Shown in pieces: positions 18,995 to 29,415 of a stretch of 64,000 bases of DNA (its first letter is position 1; the number at the start of each line of letters is the position of its first letter). The DNA comes from Chlorops oryzae (taxonomy: Eukaryota; Arthropoda; Insecta; Diptera; Chloropidae), in assembly GCA_020466095.1 (NCBI GenBank), contig CM035807.1:45105100-45169099 (forward strand). Reading direction: 5' to 3'. The notes beneath the pieces are model-generated. The model ran no database searches. It was given only the letters and a program-made list of their open reading frames with translations, and was not told where the DNA came from. A program made the translations under genes and the position numbers.

Positions 18995-21500
18995 TTCCGA
19001 CTCAACATTTAAACATTTCAACAAAATAAAAAAAAGTGTACGCCCTAATGTCTATGAGATCATTGATATATATCGCAAATAAAGTTGGACTCAATATGCA
19101 TCCTTGCTTTACTCCGCAGTTTATTTCAAATTTGTCAGATAGCGAACTACCATCCCAGACTTGGCTTTTTGTAGCGAGGATTTTTGTCGAATGCGCATTT
19201 GAGATCGACAAAAAAGGCAAAAGTTTTTTTTACCGGATAGCTTGTTTAGATTGACAATATTGATAAGATTGAAAACATTGTGTACAGTAGAATAGCCGTT
19301 TCTAAAACCTTCTTGATATTCATTAATTATGTTGTGTGTTTCGAGCCAAACATTAAGCCGGTTTTGCAGAATACCAGTAAATATCTTGCTCATCGTATCT
19401 GTTAATTTCAGACCACGGTAGTTTGCAGTGATATTAGGGTCTCCTTTTTTGTACAAAGGCATCATAATAGAAGTTCGAAAACTTTTGGGAATTTCCTCAT
19501 ATGGGCATTTCCAGGTAATCGTACGCGGAATTCGTACGCAAATAGAGTTGAATAGATTTTACAAAAATTGGAGTGACTCCAAGAAAATGGTGTCGATATG
19601 TTCCACTCAGAGAGTTTATCATTTGAAAAAAAAATTAAGTAGATTTGAAATGTTTGAGTCGGAAAAATCGAGCGAAATAGGGCTATATCGTACGTGACCA
19701 AAAACGGAAGTACTTTTGAGGTACTTGTAAAAATGTGCAAAACTCTGCGAATTAATGAAGTTTATTTTTTTGTTTCTAATTTCTTGCACTTAGTGAAATA
19801 TTTCTCCTTTTAAATTCGTTATGTTTAAATTAAAAAAATCTTTAGTTGATTTTATAGGGAACAAAGTTCATATATCTTACGTGACATATCGTACGTGACA
19901 TAATTTCCCCCACTATTATTCTTCATTAATGACCAATAAAAAATATTGTTTCGATTCAAAAAACAATATATTTATAACAAACAAAGACAGTCCCGGTTAA
20001 ATTTATTGTTTTTACGGAGTTATTCGGCGTTAAGTTTTCGCGGCCACCCAACCCTGTCATATACTTAATTAACTCTTATTTTTACCTTGAATGAATACCC
20101 AGCTCATTTGTTGCTCATTCTAAGCTCATCTCTTGTTGCCTCGTAATGAATTTTAGATATATGATAAAAAAAAAAAAAAAAATTTAAATTGGGCTCTCAA
20201 CAAATCGGACCATTTTTAGTACTTACGATATCGTACGTGACCAACTTGCTTGGCTTATAAATTTTTTTTTTTACGAAATTAAAAAAAAAATTTTTTTAAT
20301 CTATTATTTGCCCGATGGCCTTGATTTGGAAATTAATTTTCGTTCACTTGCGACCGACAAATAACAAATGAGGAAGAAAAACAATGTTTTTGGTCATCGT
20401 ACGTGACATTAGAATAGCATCCAAGGAAAATAAAAAAAACACCGCTAATCGAACTCCTTATTTTCTCTTTGCTCATGAATCTACTTAATTGTTGTTGTAA
20501 CAATAATTTGAGAGTAGAAATGCAATGTTACAAATATAATAGCTGAAGTGAGTCGTTTGAAGAGAGGAAGTAGTTGATCAAAACTGCTTAAAATGAATCA
20601 ACGAGACAATTGACTTTAAGCCGTTATTTTTTTTCTTTCAAATTTTAATAGGCTGGAAATGCTTCCAGATAATTAAATTTTAGTATTTTTGCCTTCCATA
20701 GCCAGTGTTGGAAAAAAATTTCGAGCACTTTTATTTTTTCAGTCGTGGTTGACATATTCATGGAAATGCCTTTATAGAAAAATTTTATTCAAGGCGCAAA
20801 GCAATTCTCGTAAAAAGCAAACTGGAGAGATCTTGCAATGTTCAATCCCTATGCCATCTTTTCCGGGCGCCTTATTAAGCTTTGCCTCTTTGAGTACTGA
20901 AACCAATTCGCACATTTCAAACGGCGAGTCCAGAAAAGGATCAGTAAAGTATGGCTCCGCCCACAATATGAGAAAAGTTGATGCCTCTAGCGTATAGAGG
21001 GCGGCGAAATGTGTCGCAAAATCGTTAGATTGCAAATTACCTCTGATCAATGAAGTTGAGGATTTCAAGGATTTCGCTAGTTTCCACCAATCACTACTGT
21101 TTTTAACTTAGTTCAGGTTTTTGATGTTAAGGTTCTGATGTTGAAGTTTCTTTATACGTACTAAATTTAGAAATTTAGTTCTTGCGCTATAATACTGATG
21201 TCTGAGGATTACAGAGTTATGTTTTCTAAAGTTGCGAAGCTTATCATACATATCCTTGCGAGCGCGGAAACCTTGCCAGTCGAACCATGGGTTTTTTGGG
21301 GTAAAAGATGTGTGTGCATCGTAAGAGGAACTTGCGTTGTTTATTTTGTTAATAATGTTGCATATGGCTTCATCTACCGATATAGAATAGTAGAAGAGAG
21401 AATCTTGTGTATTTTCTATGAGACGTTGTGTATATGTAGAGCAGAGGTTGTCAGGGTACGATACATACGCATAAGTGTCTATGTGTTGAAAGCTTTTAAA
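18995..21500 (-). pseudogene. LINE linker and reverse transcriptase, internally disrupted
   Basis: Read from 21500 downward on the minus strand: a linker with PKNPWFDWQGFRARKDM (about 21253-21303), then EAKLNKAPGKDGIGIEH near 20850-20900, ending at about 20775. After an unrelated stretch, RT resumes with PLYKKGDPN and NYRGLKL (about 19401-19462), EYQEGFRNGYST, then CGVKQGCILSPTLFAIYINDL (about 19055-19115). The block between the first RT Asp region (near 19220) and VWDGSSLSD is deleted, and YADD onwards is absent. It is a dead non-LTR retrotransposon, plausibly the downstream half of the ORF1/endonuclease fragments at 24.8-26.5 kb. The clade is uncertain. Confidence 0.75.
19504..20770. other. 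Insertion-like segment with repeated ATCGTACGTGAC motif
   Basis: The LINE reading is interrupted here. GGCATTTCC near 19505 and GGAAATGCC near 20761 bound the stretch in inverse orientation. Inside, ATCGTACGTGAC or a one-base variant appears five times on the same strand: near 19687, 19875 (ATCTTACGTGAC), 19888, 20230 and 20398. GTAATCGTACGCGG at about 19517 is related. No ORF of note. Possibly a non-autonomous element with reiterated binding sites. Confidence 0.4.
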
Positions 21501-21638
21501 AGCTTACAGTGTAAAAAAACTTGTACGTCAAATTGAAAAACCAACTTTCATTGACATTTTGTGCAAATTTTTCTGACTAAAAAAAATGTAGAGGTATAAG
21601 AAAAGTAATGAAAGGAAATTTAAAAAAATATGAAAATA

Positions 21639-22931
21639 ACAGGTTGGCTGATAAGTCCCCGGTCTGACACATAGATGGCGTCGCTAGTATTAAATGCATA
21701 TTATTTTTATATAGTGGCAACCTTCAAATGATTCGTGTCAAAATTTGACGTCTGTAAGTCAATTAGTTTGTGAGATAGAGCGTCTTTTGTGAAGCAACTT
21801 TTGTTATTGTGAAAAAAATGGAAAAAAAGGAATTTCGTGTTTTGATAAAATACTGTTTTCTGAAGGGAAAAAATACAGTGGAAGCAAAAACTTGGCTTGA
21901 TAATGAGTTTCCGGACTCTGCCCCAGGAAAATCAACAATAATTGATTGGTATGCAAAATTCAAGCGTGGTGAAATGAGCACGGAGGACGGTGAACGCAGT
22001 GGACGCCCGAAAGAGGTGGTTACCGACGAAAACATCAAAAAAATTCACAAAATGATTTTGAATGACCGTAAAATGAAATTGATCGAGATAGCAGAGGCCT
22101 TAAAGATATCAAAGGAACGTGTTGGTCATATCATTCATCAATATTTGGATATGAAAAAGCTCTGTGCAAAATGGGTGCCGCGCGAGCTCACATTTGACCA
22201 AAACCAACAACGTGTTGATGATTCTGAGCGGTATTTGCAGCTGTTAACTCGCAATACACCCGAGTTTTTGCGTCGATATGTGACAATGGATGGAACATGG
22301 CTCTATCACTACACTCCTGAGTCAAATCGACAGTCGGCTGAGTGGACAGCGATCGGTGAACCGTCTCCGAAGCGTGGAAAGACTCAAAATTCCGCTGGCA
22401 AAGTAATGGCCTCTGTTTTTTGGGATGGGCATGGAATAATTTTTATCGATTATCTTGAGAAGGGAAAAACCATCAACAGTGACTATTATATGTCGTTATT
22501 GGAGCGTTTGAAGGTCGAAATCGCGGCAAAACGGCCCCATATGAAGAAGAAAAAAGTGTTGTTCCACCAAGACAACGCACCGTGCCACAAGTCATTGAGA
22601 ACGATGGCAAAAATTCATGAATTAGGCTTCGAATTGCTTCCCCACCCACCGTATTCTCCAGATCTGGCCCCCACCGACTCTTTCTTGTTCTCAGACCTCA
22701 AAAGGATGCTCGCAGGGAAAAAATTTGGCTGCAATGAAGAGGTGATCGCCGAAACTGAAGCCTATTTTGAGGCAAAACCGAAGGAGTACTACCAAAATGG
22801 TATCAAAAAATTGGAAGGTCGTTATAATCGTTGTATCGCTCTTGAAGGGAACTATGTTGAATAATAAAAACGAATTTTGACAAAAAAATTTGTTTTTCTT
22901 TGTTAGACCGCGGACTTATCAGCCAACCTTT
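21639..22931 (+). mobile_element. Himar1-like mariner, copy 1 (irritans subfamily)
   Basis: The 1293-bp element is flanked by TA (21637-21638 and 22932-22933). The left end ACAGGTTGGCTGATAAGTCC matches the right end, AGACCGCGGACTTATCAGCC.., in inverse with mismatches. Size, ends and encoded protein match the irritans subfamily typified by Himar1. The 3' end has a G-to-C change in the terminal repeat, which may weaken transposase binding. Confidence 0.9.
21818..22864 (+). CDS. Mariner transposase, Himar1-like, copy 1
   Basis: 348 residues, the normal irritans-subfamily length. I chose ATG 21818; an in-frame GTG three codons upstream is not a normal eukaryotic start. The N-terminal half holds paired helix-turn-helix DNA-binding domains (SAPGKSTIIDWYAKFKRGEM; ISKERVGHIIHQYLDM) and the WVPREL linker motif. 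The D,D34D catalytic triad is complete: MDGTW, HQDNAPCH and the Asp in DLAPTD. Changes near the active site, GTW where sister copies read ETW and DLAPTDS where they read DLAPSDF, make activity uncertain. The enzyme cuts and pastes DNA at TA sites. The frame has no stop. Confidence 0.92.
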   Translation: MEKKEFRVLIKYCFLKGKNTVEAKTWLDNEFPDSAPGKSTIIDWYAKFKRGEMSTEDGERSGRPKEVVTDENIKKIHKMILNDRKMKLIEIAEALKISKERVGHIIHQYLDMKKLCAKWVPRELTFDQNQQRVDDSERYLQLLTRNTPEFLRRYVTMDGTWLYHYTPESNRQSAEWTAIGEPSPKRGKTQNSAGKVMASVFWDGHGIIFIDYLEKGKTINSDYYMSLLERLKVEIAAKRPHMKKKKVLFHQDNAPCHKSLRTMAKIHELGFELLPHPPYSPDLAPTDSFLFSDLKRMLAGKKFGCNEEVIAETEAYFEAKPKEYYQNGIKKLEGRYNRCIALEGNYVE

Positions 22932-22971
22932 TATATGAAGAAATAAATGAAGAAAAAATATATGAAGTCAT

Positions 22972-23259
22972 TTAATGCTGCAAAGAAGGAGTATGTTCAA
23001 CAAAGCAATTGAGATCTATATCATTCTGGTAGCATTTGATGCGAAGTAAATCCTGAAGGTGGTTATTTGTCAGTTTACTTCTATGACGTGTTTGAATTAG
23101 TTTGTGGAAGGAGAAGGAACTTTCACATGAGTAAGTGGTGTTAAACATCGACAGCAATTTGTGCATAGCTTCCTTTGTTTCACCATACTTTCCTTCGTCA
23201 ATATTTTTTTCAAAATTAATTCTTATGTGAATTGGAACTGTCAAATCTGATTGCATCAT
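22972..23259 (-). pseudogene. hAT transposase C-terminal fragment, unit A
   Basis: Ninety-five codons end at the stop 22972. The words MFNTTYSCESSFSFHKLIQ and RSKLTNNHLQDLLRI match the C-terminal dimerisation region of ZBED/GTF2IRD2-like hAT proteins. The catalytic core, zinc finger and element ends are absent, so this is a relic. It is sandwiched between two mariners; an identical copy is at 28980-29267. Confidence 0.7.
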
Positions 23260-23407
23260 TAAAATTTAATTTTGTAGTGGAGTATCATATTTAGTAGCGT
23301 CGTATTTCCATTCTGCTATGCAACAAGTATTTAAAAAAAACGTCAGTTTCGCTTGAGCACTATCGAAGGAAAGAATTCGCCAGTGGCTCATATTTTAGCG
23401 TGTACTA

Positions 23408-24700
23408 ACAGGTTGGCTGATAAGTCCCCGGTCTAACAAAGAAAAACACATTTTTTTGTCAAAACTCGTTTTTATTATTCAACATAGTTCCCTTCAAGAG
23501 CGATACAACGATTATAACGACCTTCTAATTTTTTGATACCATTTTGGTAGTACTCCTTCGGTTTTGCCTCAAAATAGGCCTCAGTTTCGGCGATCACCTC
23601 TTCATTGCAGCCAAATTTTTTCCCTGCGAGCATCCTTTTGAGGTCTGAGAACAAGAAAAAATCGCTGGGGGCCAGATCTGGAGAATACGGTGGGTGGGGA
23701 AGCAATTCAAAGCCTAATTCATGAATTTTTGCCATCGTTCTCAATGACTTGTGGCACGGTGCGTTGTCTTGGTGGAACAACACTTTTTTCTTTTTCATAT
23801 GGGGCCGTTTTGCCGCGATTTCGACCTTCAAACGCTCCAATAACGACATATAATAGTCACTGTTGATGGTTTTTCCCTTCTCAAGATAATCGATAAAAAT
23901 TATTCCATGCCCATCCCAAAAAACAGAGGCCATTACTTTGCCAGCGGACTTTTGAGTCTTTCCACGCTTCGGAGACGGTTCACCGATCGCTGTCCACTCA
24001 GCCGACTGTCGATTGGACTCAGGAGTGTAGTGATAGAGCCATGTTTCATCGATTGTCACATATCGACGCAAAAACTCGGGTGTATTGTGAGTTAACAGCT
24101 GCAAACATCGCTCAGAATCATCAACACGTTGTTGTTTTTGGTCAAATGTGAGCTCGCGCGGCACCCATTTTGCACAGAGCTTTTTCATATCCAAATATTG
24201 ATGAATGATATGACCAACACGTTCCTTTGATATCTTTAAGGCCTCTGCTATCTCGATCAACTTCATTTTACGGTCATTCAAAATCATTTTGTGATTGTTT
24301 TTGATGTTTTCGTCGGTAACCACCTCTTTCGGGCGTCCACTGCGTTCACCGTCCTCCGTGCTCATTTCACCACGCTTGAATTTTGCATACCAATCAATTA
24401 TTGTTGATTTTCCTGGGGCAGAGTCCGGAAACTCATTATCAAGCCAAGTTTTTGCTTCCACTGTAGTTTTTCCCTTCAAAAAACAGTATTTTATCAAAAC
24501 ACGAAATTCCATTTTTTCCATTTTTTTCACAATAACAAAAGTTGCTTCACAAAAGACGCTCTATCTCACAAACTAATTGACTTAAAGACGTAAAATTTTG
24601 ACACGAATCATTTGAAGGTTGCCACTATATAAAAACAATATGCATTTAATACTAGCGACGCCATCTATGTGTCAGATCGGGGACTTATCAGCCAACCTGT
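23408..24700 (-). mobile_element. Himar1-like mariner, copy 2
   Basis: 1293 bp between TA (23406-23407) and TA (24701-24702). The ends are ACAGGTTGGCTGATAAGTCC and its inverse, with a T-for-C change at 24676 (AGATCGGGG). It is oriented opposite to copy 1, so the two form an inverted pair around the hAT fragment. Confidence 0.9.
23475..24521 (-). CDS. Mariner transposase, Himar1-like, copy 2
   Basis: A 348-residue intact frame starting at ATG (complement 24519-24521). All signatures are present: helix-turn-helix regions, WVPREL, the D,D34D triad in IDETW, HQDNAPCH and DLAPSD, and the C-terminal NGIKKLEGRYNRCIALEGN. It differs from copy 1 by having the usual ETW and DLAPSDFF and by N-for-K/I changes at ENIKNNHK. 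It is among the best candidates here for a catalytically competent transposase; expression is not shown. Confidence 0.93.
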   Translation of the reverse strand: MEKMEFRVLIKYCFLKGKTTVEAKTWLDNEFPDSAPGKSTIIDWYAKFKRGEMSTEDGERSGRPKEVVTDENIKNNHKMILNDRKMKLIEIAEALKISKERVGHIIHQYLDMKKLCAKWVPRELTFDQKQQRVDDSERCLQLLTHNTPEFLRRYVTIDETWLYHYTPESNRQSAEWTAIGEPSPKRGKTQKSAGKVMASVFWDGHGIIFIDYLEKGKTINSDYYMSLLERLKVEIAAKRPHMKKKKVLFHQDNAPCHKSLRTMAKIHELGFELLPHPPYSPDLAPSDFFLFSDLKRMLAGKKFGCNEEVIAETEAYFEAKPKEYYQNGIKKLEGRYNRCIALEGNYVE

Positions 24701-24819
24701 TAGCACAAAAACAACAAGCATATGAAAAAAAGAGCGTCAGTTGCGCTGCTCTCTCGCATTCTCTCGAAATTTTAAAAAACAGCTTTCGAACTCACATGTA
24801 CACGCTGTCGGTGTGAAAG

Positions 24820-26523
24820 CTATAAAACAGCTTTTGAATGTCGCTTATGGACGTTTAATGGGCCTGACAACCTCTGATGTAGAGTCGTGATTTTGTTTCC
24901 AGCGTAGCTTACGAATCGGCGATAAAAGGTTCTGGGTGTTTTGGTTAGATCTTGGCACATTTTTATGACAGACACAGTGGCATGTGGTCTGAGAAAGCTT
25001 TGATTTGAACACATAGCTTTTCAATATATTTAAGTAAACTGCATGACGATATGAAGAAGTCGATAACTGAAGAACCCATAGCACCACGGAAGGTGAATTC
25101 CCCTTCTACATCGCCACGAGTTCTCCCGTTGAGTACAACACCACAAATATAGGCAACTAAATCTAATAGTCTTAGTCCATTTGCATTTGATTTACGGTCC
25201 ATGGAACTTCCGCAGGTAGATATAAAAAGAGTAGACTGGATCATATTATTATCTAGAGTCTGAAGGTCAGCAATTCGCGCGTTAAAACCCTCAAGAATCA
25301 AAAAATTTGAGGTTTCAAAGTTAATCAGAAAATCTTCAAATTTTTTTAAGTCGACCATCTTGTACAATATAAGTACCTCGGAATGAAGTATATTTTTTCT
25401 TACTCAAATTGTGCTTGCACCATTGCGTTCTCATTTGCTGCGACAAATTTTAAAGAATAAGTAGTTCTTAGACTTTTTGAACAACCACCGGTAGCCCGAC
25501 CAAATTCATGAGATCTTGTAGCGTTTATCCAATATAAAACATAATCCTTAAAATATGCGTTAAAGATACTTCTTTTACCGACCAGCTCGTGCGTCTCAAA
25601 AAGAAAGAAAATATCAAAGCGGTTAATGTAAGAGAAGAAATTTCCAAAATTCACTTTATTACTTAAATTAGAAACGTTATAAGAAACCAGGCGGCACATA
25701 TCGAAATGCTGCTGTGATAGAGCGGCTTGAGGCGCTGAATAAGAAGAAGATGCTGTTGTGTTGTATGTTCTGACTGCAACCGGGTAGTTCAGATTGCTTC
25801 CCTGCAGCAGTTGCTGAAGAAATATCATGTCATTTTTGCAATTAGCTATTAGTGTGTCATTCTGCCAGGTGTATCTTTTATTCTCGACATATATACAAAA
25901 CTCTCCGAGACGAACCTTCAATTTGTTAACCGACTTGCAAATGGACTTGCTTATTTTTCGAAGGTTATACCTTACGTTCTGCTCTTCTCTCGTGTAGTCT
26001 TTAGCAAAAATATTTGACTGCCTCTTAATGTGCCTCGTGCACCCAGGATGTTAAAAACTTGAGCATTTGACGCCAATGTAAAGCAGTAGGACGATAACAG
26101 CCTACGAGCATACACGAGGGTAGACTCTGTTTTGAGCAAGTTTTTGCATAGATTTAAAAATTCAGATTTAGCCTCTAGAGTGTTTTTGGCCTTGAGGCCG
26201 CTGACGTCAATATTGAAGCCACGAGACCGGTGATCAACTTGCTCTAGACGCGTCGACAACGAAGCAGTCTGACTCTTCAGTACAATATTTTCTTGTCGTA
26301 ACTTATGTACTTCTTTCTGCAGGTTTTCAATATCTGTTTTTCTAGCAATATCTTTCAATTTATCATCAAACAGTGGTCGTAGCTTGTCCCAAGAAAAAGC
26401 ATCATCCGTTTTATGTGATTTTTTAGAAGTGTCTGTCATTTTAAATGGTGAAAAATATTTTTTTGGATGGTTCTCAGATTTCTCAGGCGATGTTTCCTCT
26501 AACGAGCGCTTACTGCTGTTCAT
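24820..26523 (-). pseudogene. LINE ORF1-endonuclease region, unit A
   Basis: From 26523 downward: a hydrophilic N-terminus, a coiled coil with LQKEVHKLRQENIVLKSQTA, then an apurinic-type endonuclease starting RLVSYNVSNLSNKV (about 25650-25691) with the ETHELVG Glu motif. The domain continues at 25367-24963 with ILEGFNARIADLQ, NGRTRGD, SSVIDF and the final SDHMPLCL. These are the usual N, E, D-N and SDH motifs of LINE endonucleases, which nick target DNA to start reverse transcription. Frameshifts break the ORF near 25972 and between 25400 and 25367. RT is absent here and may be the fragment at 18995-21500, now separated by mariners. Confidence 0.75.
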
Positions 26524-27383
26524 AAGTCAAAAAAGGTTGTTGCAGACTTTTAGGCACATTCAGTTATTCAAGGTGTTGGGTTTTTCTATGGTCACTCTGT
26601 CTGCGAGAACAGGAGATTTTTATTTATGCTTTATTTAGCAGCAATCGGCAAAAAAATAACAACAACTAATATCATGAGCCATTCGCACAGAATATTTACC
26701 ACTCAAAATTCAGATACTTCCAATACAGGAAACAGTGATACTCCATGCACCGTCGACAATACACCACCTCCCAAGTGTCCGGGTAGAAAAGTTGTTAGTT
26801 GCGGACGCTATTCAGATACCAGATTTAATTTTAATTATCGCGCTGTCAGAATGCACTTGTTGAGTTTTCGATGCTAGGGTTGCCAGTAGGTTTATATTTA
26901 TATATGTATATAATTGGTCCTTAAGTTACCCATACTCTCCCTTTCTGTCTCGTTAGACGTCCCAGTTTTTGACTATTTCAATACATATTTTTCTTAACGG
27001 TAGCCTAAACGGCTGTCCTTTGAATTGAAAAATAATAAATTGAACTTAAATATAATAAATTGAACTTAAATATAATAAATTGAAGAAGACTTTGTTATGT
27101 TATGTTAAATTGAATGCTATTTAAATTTGACAAAACATTTATTATTATATATATTTTTTTTGTGTTACGTTACGTTAAGATGAATATAACAATAAAATAA
27201 ACAAAAATTTACGTTCCCCATCTTTCATACAACTGGTCACCGATTCTACGTTTCTTCTTTTTCCCTATTGGGTCGTTTTGTATCTCGTTGACCGTCTTCA
27301 GCGTTGTCATTTGACTCGGATTTTGCAAGGAATAAATTATTGTAATAACTGAAACTTACATATATATATATATATATATATAT
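26524..27383. other. LINE upstream region with dispersed repeat, unit A
   Basis: No gene recognised. It holds three copies of a unit of about 20 bp with AATAATAAATTGAA (27030-27083), a repeat (26895-27030) also found inverted at 63225-63345, and a terminal (TA)n run (about 27359-27383). Confidence 0.5.
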
Positions 27384-27410
27384 GGTAGTTTTTTTGCTCA
27401 ATTCAATTTA

Positions 27411-27700
27411 ATCCATTCAATGATTACATATGGTAATCTTACAATGGCGCCGTATAACAGTTCTGCTGGTGAGCACTTTAAATCAAATTAATACGTAGCG
27501 CGGTGCCCTAATAAAATAATTGGTAAGTACGTTTGCTGTGACAGAGAATGGCCGATTTAACAGTGCGGTGGTATCTTTCGACCATGCCGTTGCTTTGTGG
27601 GTGATACGGTGTGGTGCGCAAGTAGCGTGTACCCAGCAACCTGAGCAGCTCTTTAAACAATGAACTGACGCACTGGCGCACAGTGGTCCCTCAGAAATTC
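27411..27700 (-). pseudogene. Ty3/gypsy integrase fragment
   Basis: On the minus strand 27541-27690 reads ELLRLLGTRYLRTTPYHPQS and NGMVERYHRTVKSAI, the Ty3/gypsy integrase region carrying the catalytic Glu (MVE). Further along, CSPAELLYGAIVRLP (about 27425-27470) matches the usual follow-on motif, in another frame after a stop. It resembles integrases of the mdg1/412 or related lineages but is too short to place. It sits in the spacer between the two duplication units. Confidence 0.75.
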
Positions 27701-27938
27701 TATGCGACCAAAAATCTGAAATTTAATACATAGGGGTTTTCGAAGGCGCTGAACGCATTTTTTGAATAATTTGGAGGCGTGTCCTTCCTATTGTATGAGT
27801 TCCATAGTATTTTCGTGGATCTGCACGTTGGGGTATTGCGCCATCTTCTTTCGGCAAGATCTGATGAGTTTTTCGTTAAGGTCACATATGACGGGGGCTA
27901 GTGGTAAGGGTACCGTCTCCGAAGCGTCCTCCGGTTGG
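27701..27938. other. Spacer sequence before duplication unit B
   Basis: A stretch of about 240 bp with no recognised motif. It may be the upstream part of the integrase relic in a broken frame. It ends abruptly at 27938/27939, where mariner sequence begins mid-gene. Confidence 0.4.
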
Positions 27939-27939
27939 A

Positions 27940-28872
27940 TCAACAATAATTGATTGGTATGCAAAATTCAAGCGTGGTGAAATGAGCACGGAAGACGGTG
28001 AACGCAGTGGACGCCCGAAAGAGGTGGTTACCGACGAAAACATCAAAAAAATTCACAAAATGATTTTGAATGACCGTAAAATGAAGTTGATCGAGATAGC
28101 AGAGGCCTTAAAGATATCAAAGGAACGTGTTGGTCATATCATTCATCAATATTTGGATATGAAAAAGCTCTGTGCAAAATGGGTGCCGCGCGAGCTCACA
28201 TTTGACCAAAACCAACAACGTGTTGATGATTCTGAGCGGTATTTGCAGCTGTTAACTCGCAATACACCCGAGTTTTTGCGTCGATATGTGACAATGGATG
28301 GAACATGGCTCTATCACTACACTCCTGAGTCAAATCGACAGTCGGCTGAGTGGACAGCGATCGGTGAACCGTCTCCGAAGCGTGGAAAGACTCAAAAGTC
28401 CGCTGGCAAAGTAATGGCCTCTGTTTTTTGGGATGGGCATGGAGTAATTTTTATCGATTATCTTGAGAAGGGAAAAACCATCAACAGTGACTATTATATG
28501 TCGTTATTGGAGCGTTTGAAGGTCGAAATCGCGGCAAAACGGCCCCATATGAAAAAGAAAAAAGTGTTGTTCCACCAAGACAACGCACCGTGCCACAAGT
28601 CATTGAGAACGATGGCAAAAATTCATGAATTAGGCTTTGAATTGCTTCCCCACCCACCGTATTCTCCAGATCTGGCCCCCAGCGATTTTTTCTTGTTCTC
28701 AGACCTCAAAAGGATGCTCGCAGGGAAAAAATTTGGCTGCAATGAAGAGGTGATCGCCGAAACTGAGGCCTATTTTGAGGCAAAACCGAAGGAGTACTAC
28801 CAAAATTATATCAAAAAATTGGAAGGTCGTTATAATCGTTGTATCGCTCTTGAAGGGAACTATGTTGAATAA
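27940..28872 (+). pseudogene. Himar1-like transposase, copy 3, 5'-truncated
   Basis: 311 in-frame codons from STIIDWYAKF to the normal stop. The first ~37 residues, the element's left end and the 5' region are missing. The D,D34D triad is present (MDGTW, HQDNAPCH, DLAPSD) and the 3' terminal repeat follows, ending at 28939. An in-frame upstream extension into the spacer is fortuitous. It differs from copy 1 at about a dozen positions, more than the rest of the duplicated block differs. Confidence 0.9.
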
Positions 28873-28979
28873 TAAAAACGAATTTTGACAAAAAAATGTG
28901 TTTTTCTTTGTTAGACCGCGGACTTATCAGCCAACCTTTTATATGAAGAAATAAATGAAGAAAAAATATATGAAGTCAT

Positions 28980-29267
28980 TTAATGCTGCAAAGAAGGAGT
29001 ATGTTCAACAAAGCAATTGAGATCTATATCATTCTGGTAGCATTTGATGCGAAGTAAATCCTGAAGGTGGTTATTTGTCAGTTTACTTCTATGACGTGTT
29101 TGAATTAGTTTGTGGAAGGAGAAGGAACTTTCACATGAGTAAGTGGTGTTAAACATCGACAGCAATTTGTGCATAGCTTCCTTTGTTTCACCATACTTTC
29201 CTTCGTCAATATTTTTTTCAAAATTAATTCTTATGTGAATTGGAACTGTCAAATCTGATTGCATCAT
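28980..29267 (-). pseudogene. hAT transposase C-terminal fragment, unit B
   Basis: Its predicted protein is identical to that at 22972-23259, as expected from the block duplication. Confidence 0.7.
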
Positions 29268-29415
29268 TAAAATTTAATTTTGTAGTGGAGTATCATATTT
29301 AGTAGCGTCGTATTTCCATTCTGCTATGCAACAAGTATTTAAAAAAAACGTCAGTTTCGCTTGAGCACTATCGAAGGAAAGAATTCGCCAGTGGCTCATA
29401 TTTTAGCGTGTACTA

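Larger units (their letters stand above)
21931..27383. repeat. Tandem duplication unit A, about 5.45 kb
   Basis: It repeats at 27939-33385 in the same orientation with an offset of 6008 bp, growing to 6011 through small indels. It starts inside mariner copy 1 and ends in a (TA)n run. The unit carries the mariner 3' part, a hAT fragment, an inverse mariner and LINE ORF1/endonuclease. Copies are almost identical except in the mariner 3' part. Confidence 0.9.

Noticed and set aside
23907..24576. Plus-strand ORFs inside mariner copies (also 29915-30584, 34732-35362)
   Set aside because: Antisense shadows of the transposase genes.
26626..26877. 83-codon plus-strand ORF (also 32637-32888)
   Set aside because: Identical in both duplication units only because of the duplication; no recognised motif, and opposite to the LINE.
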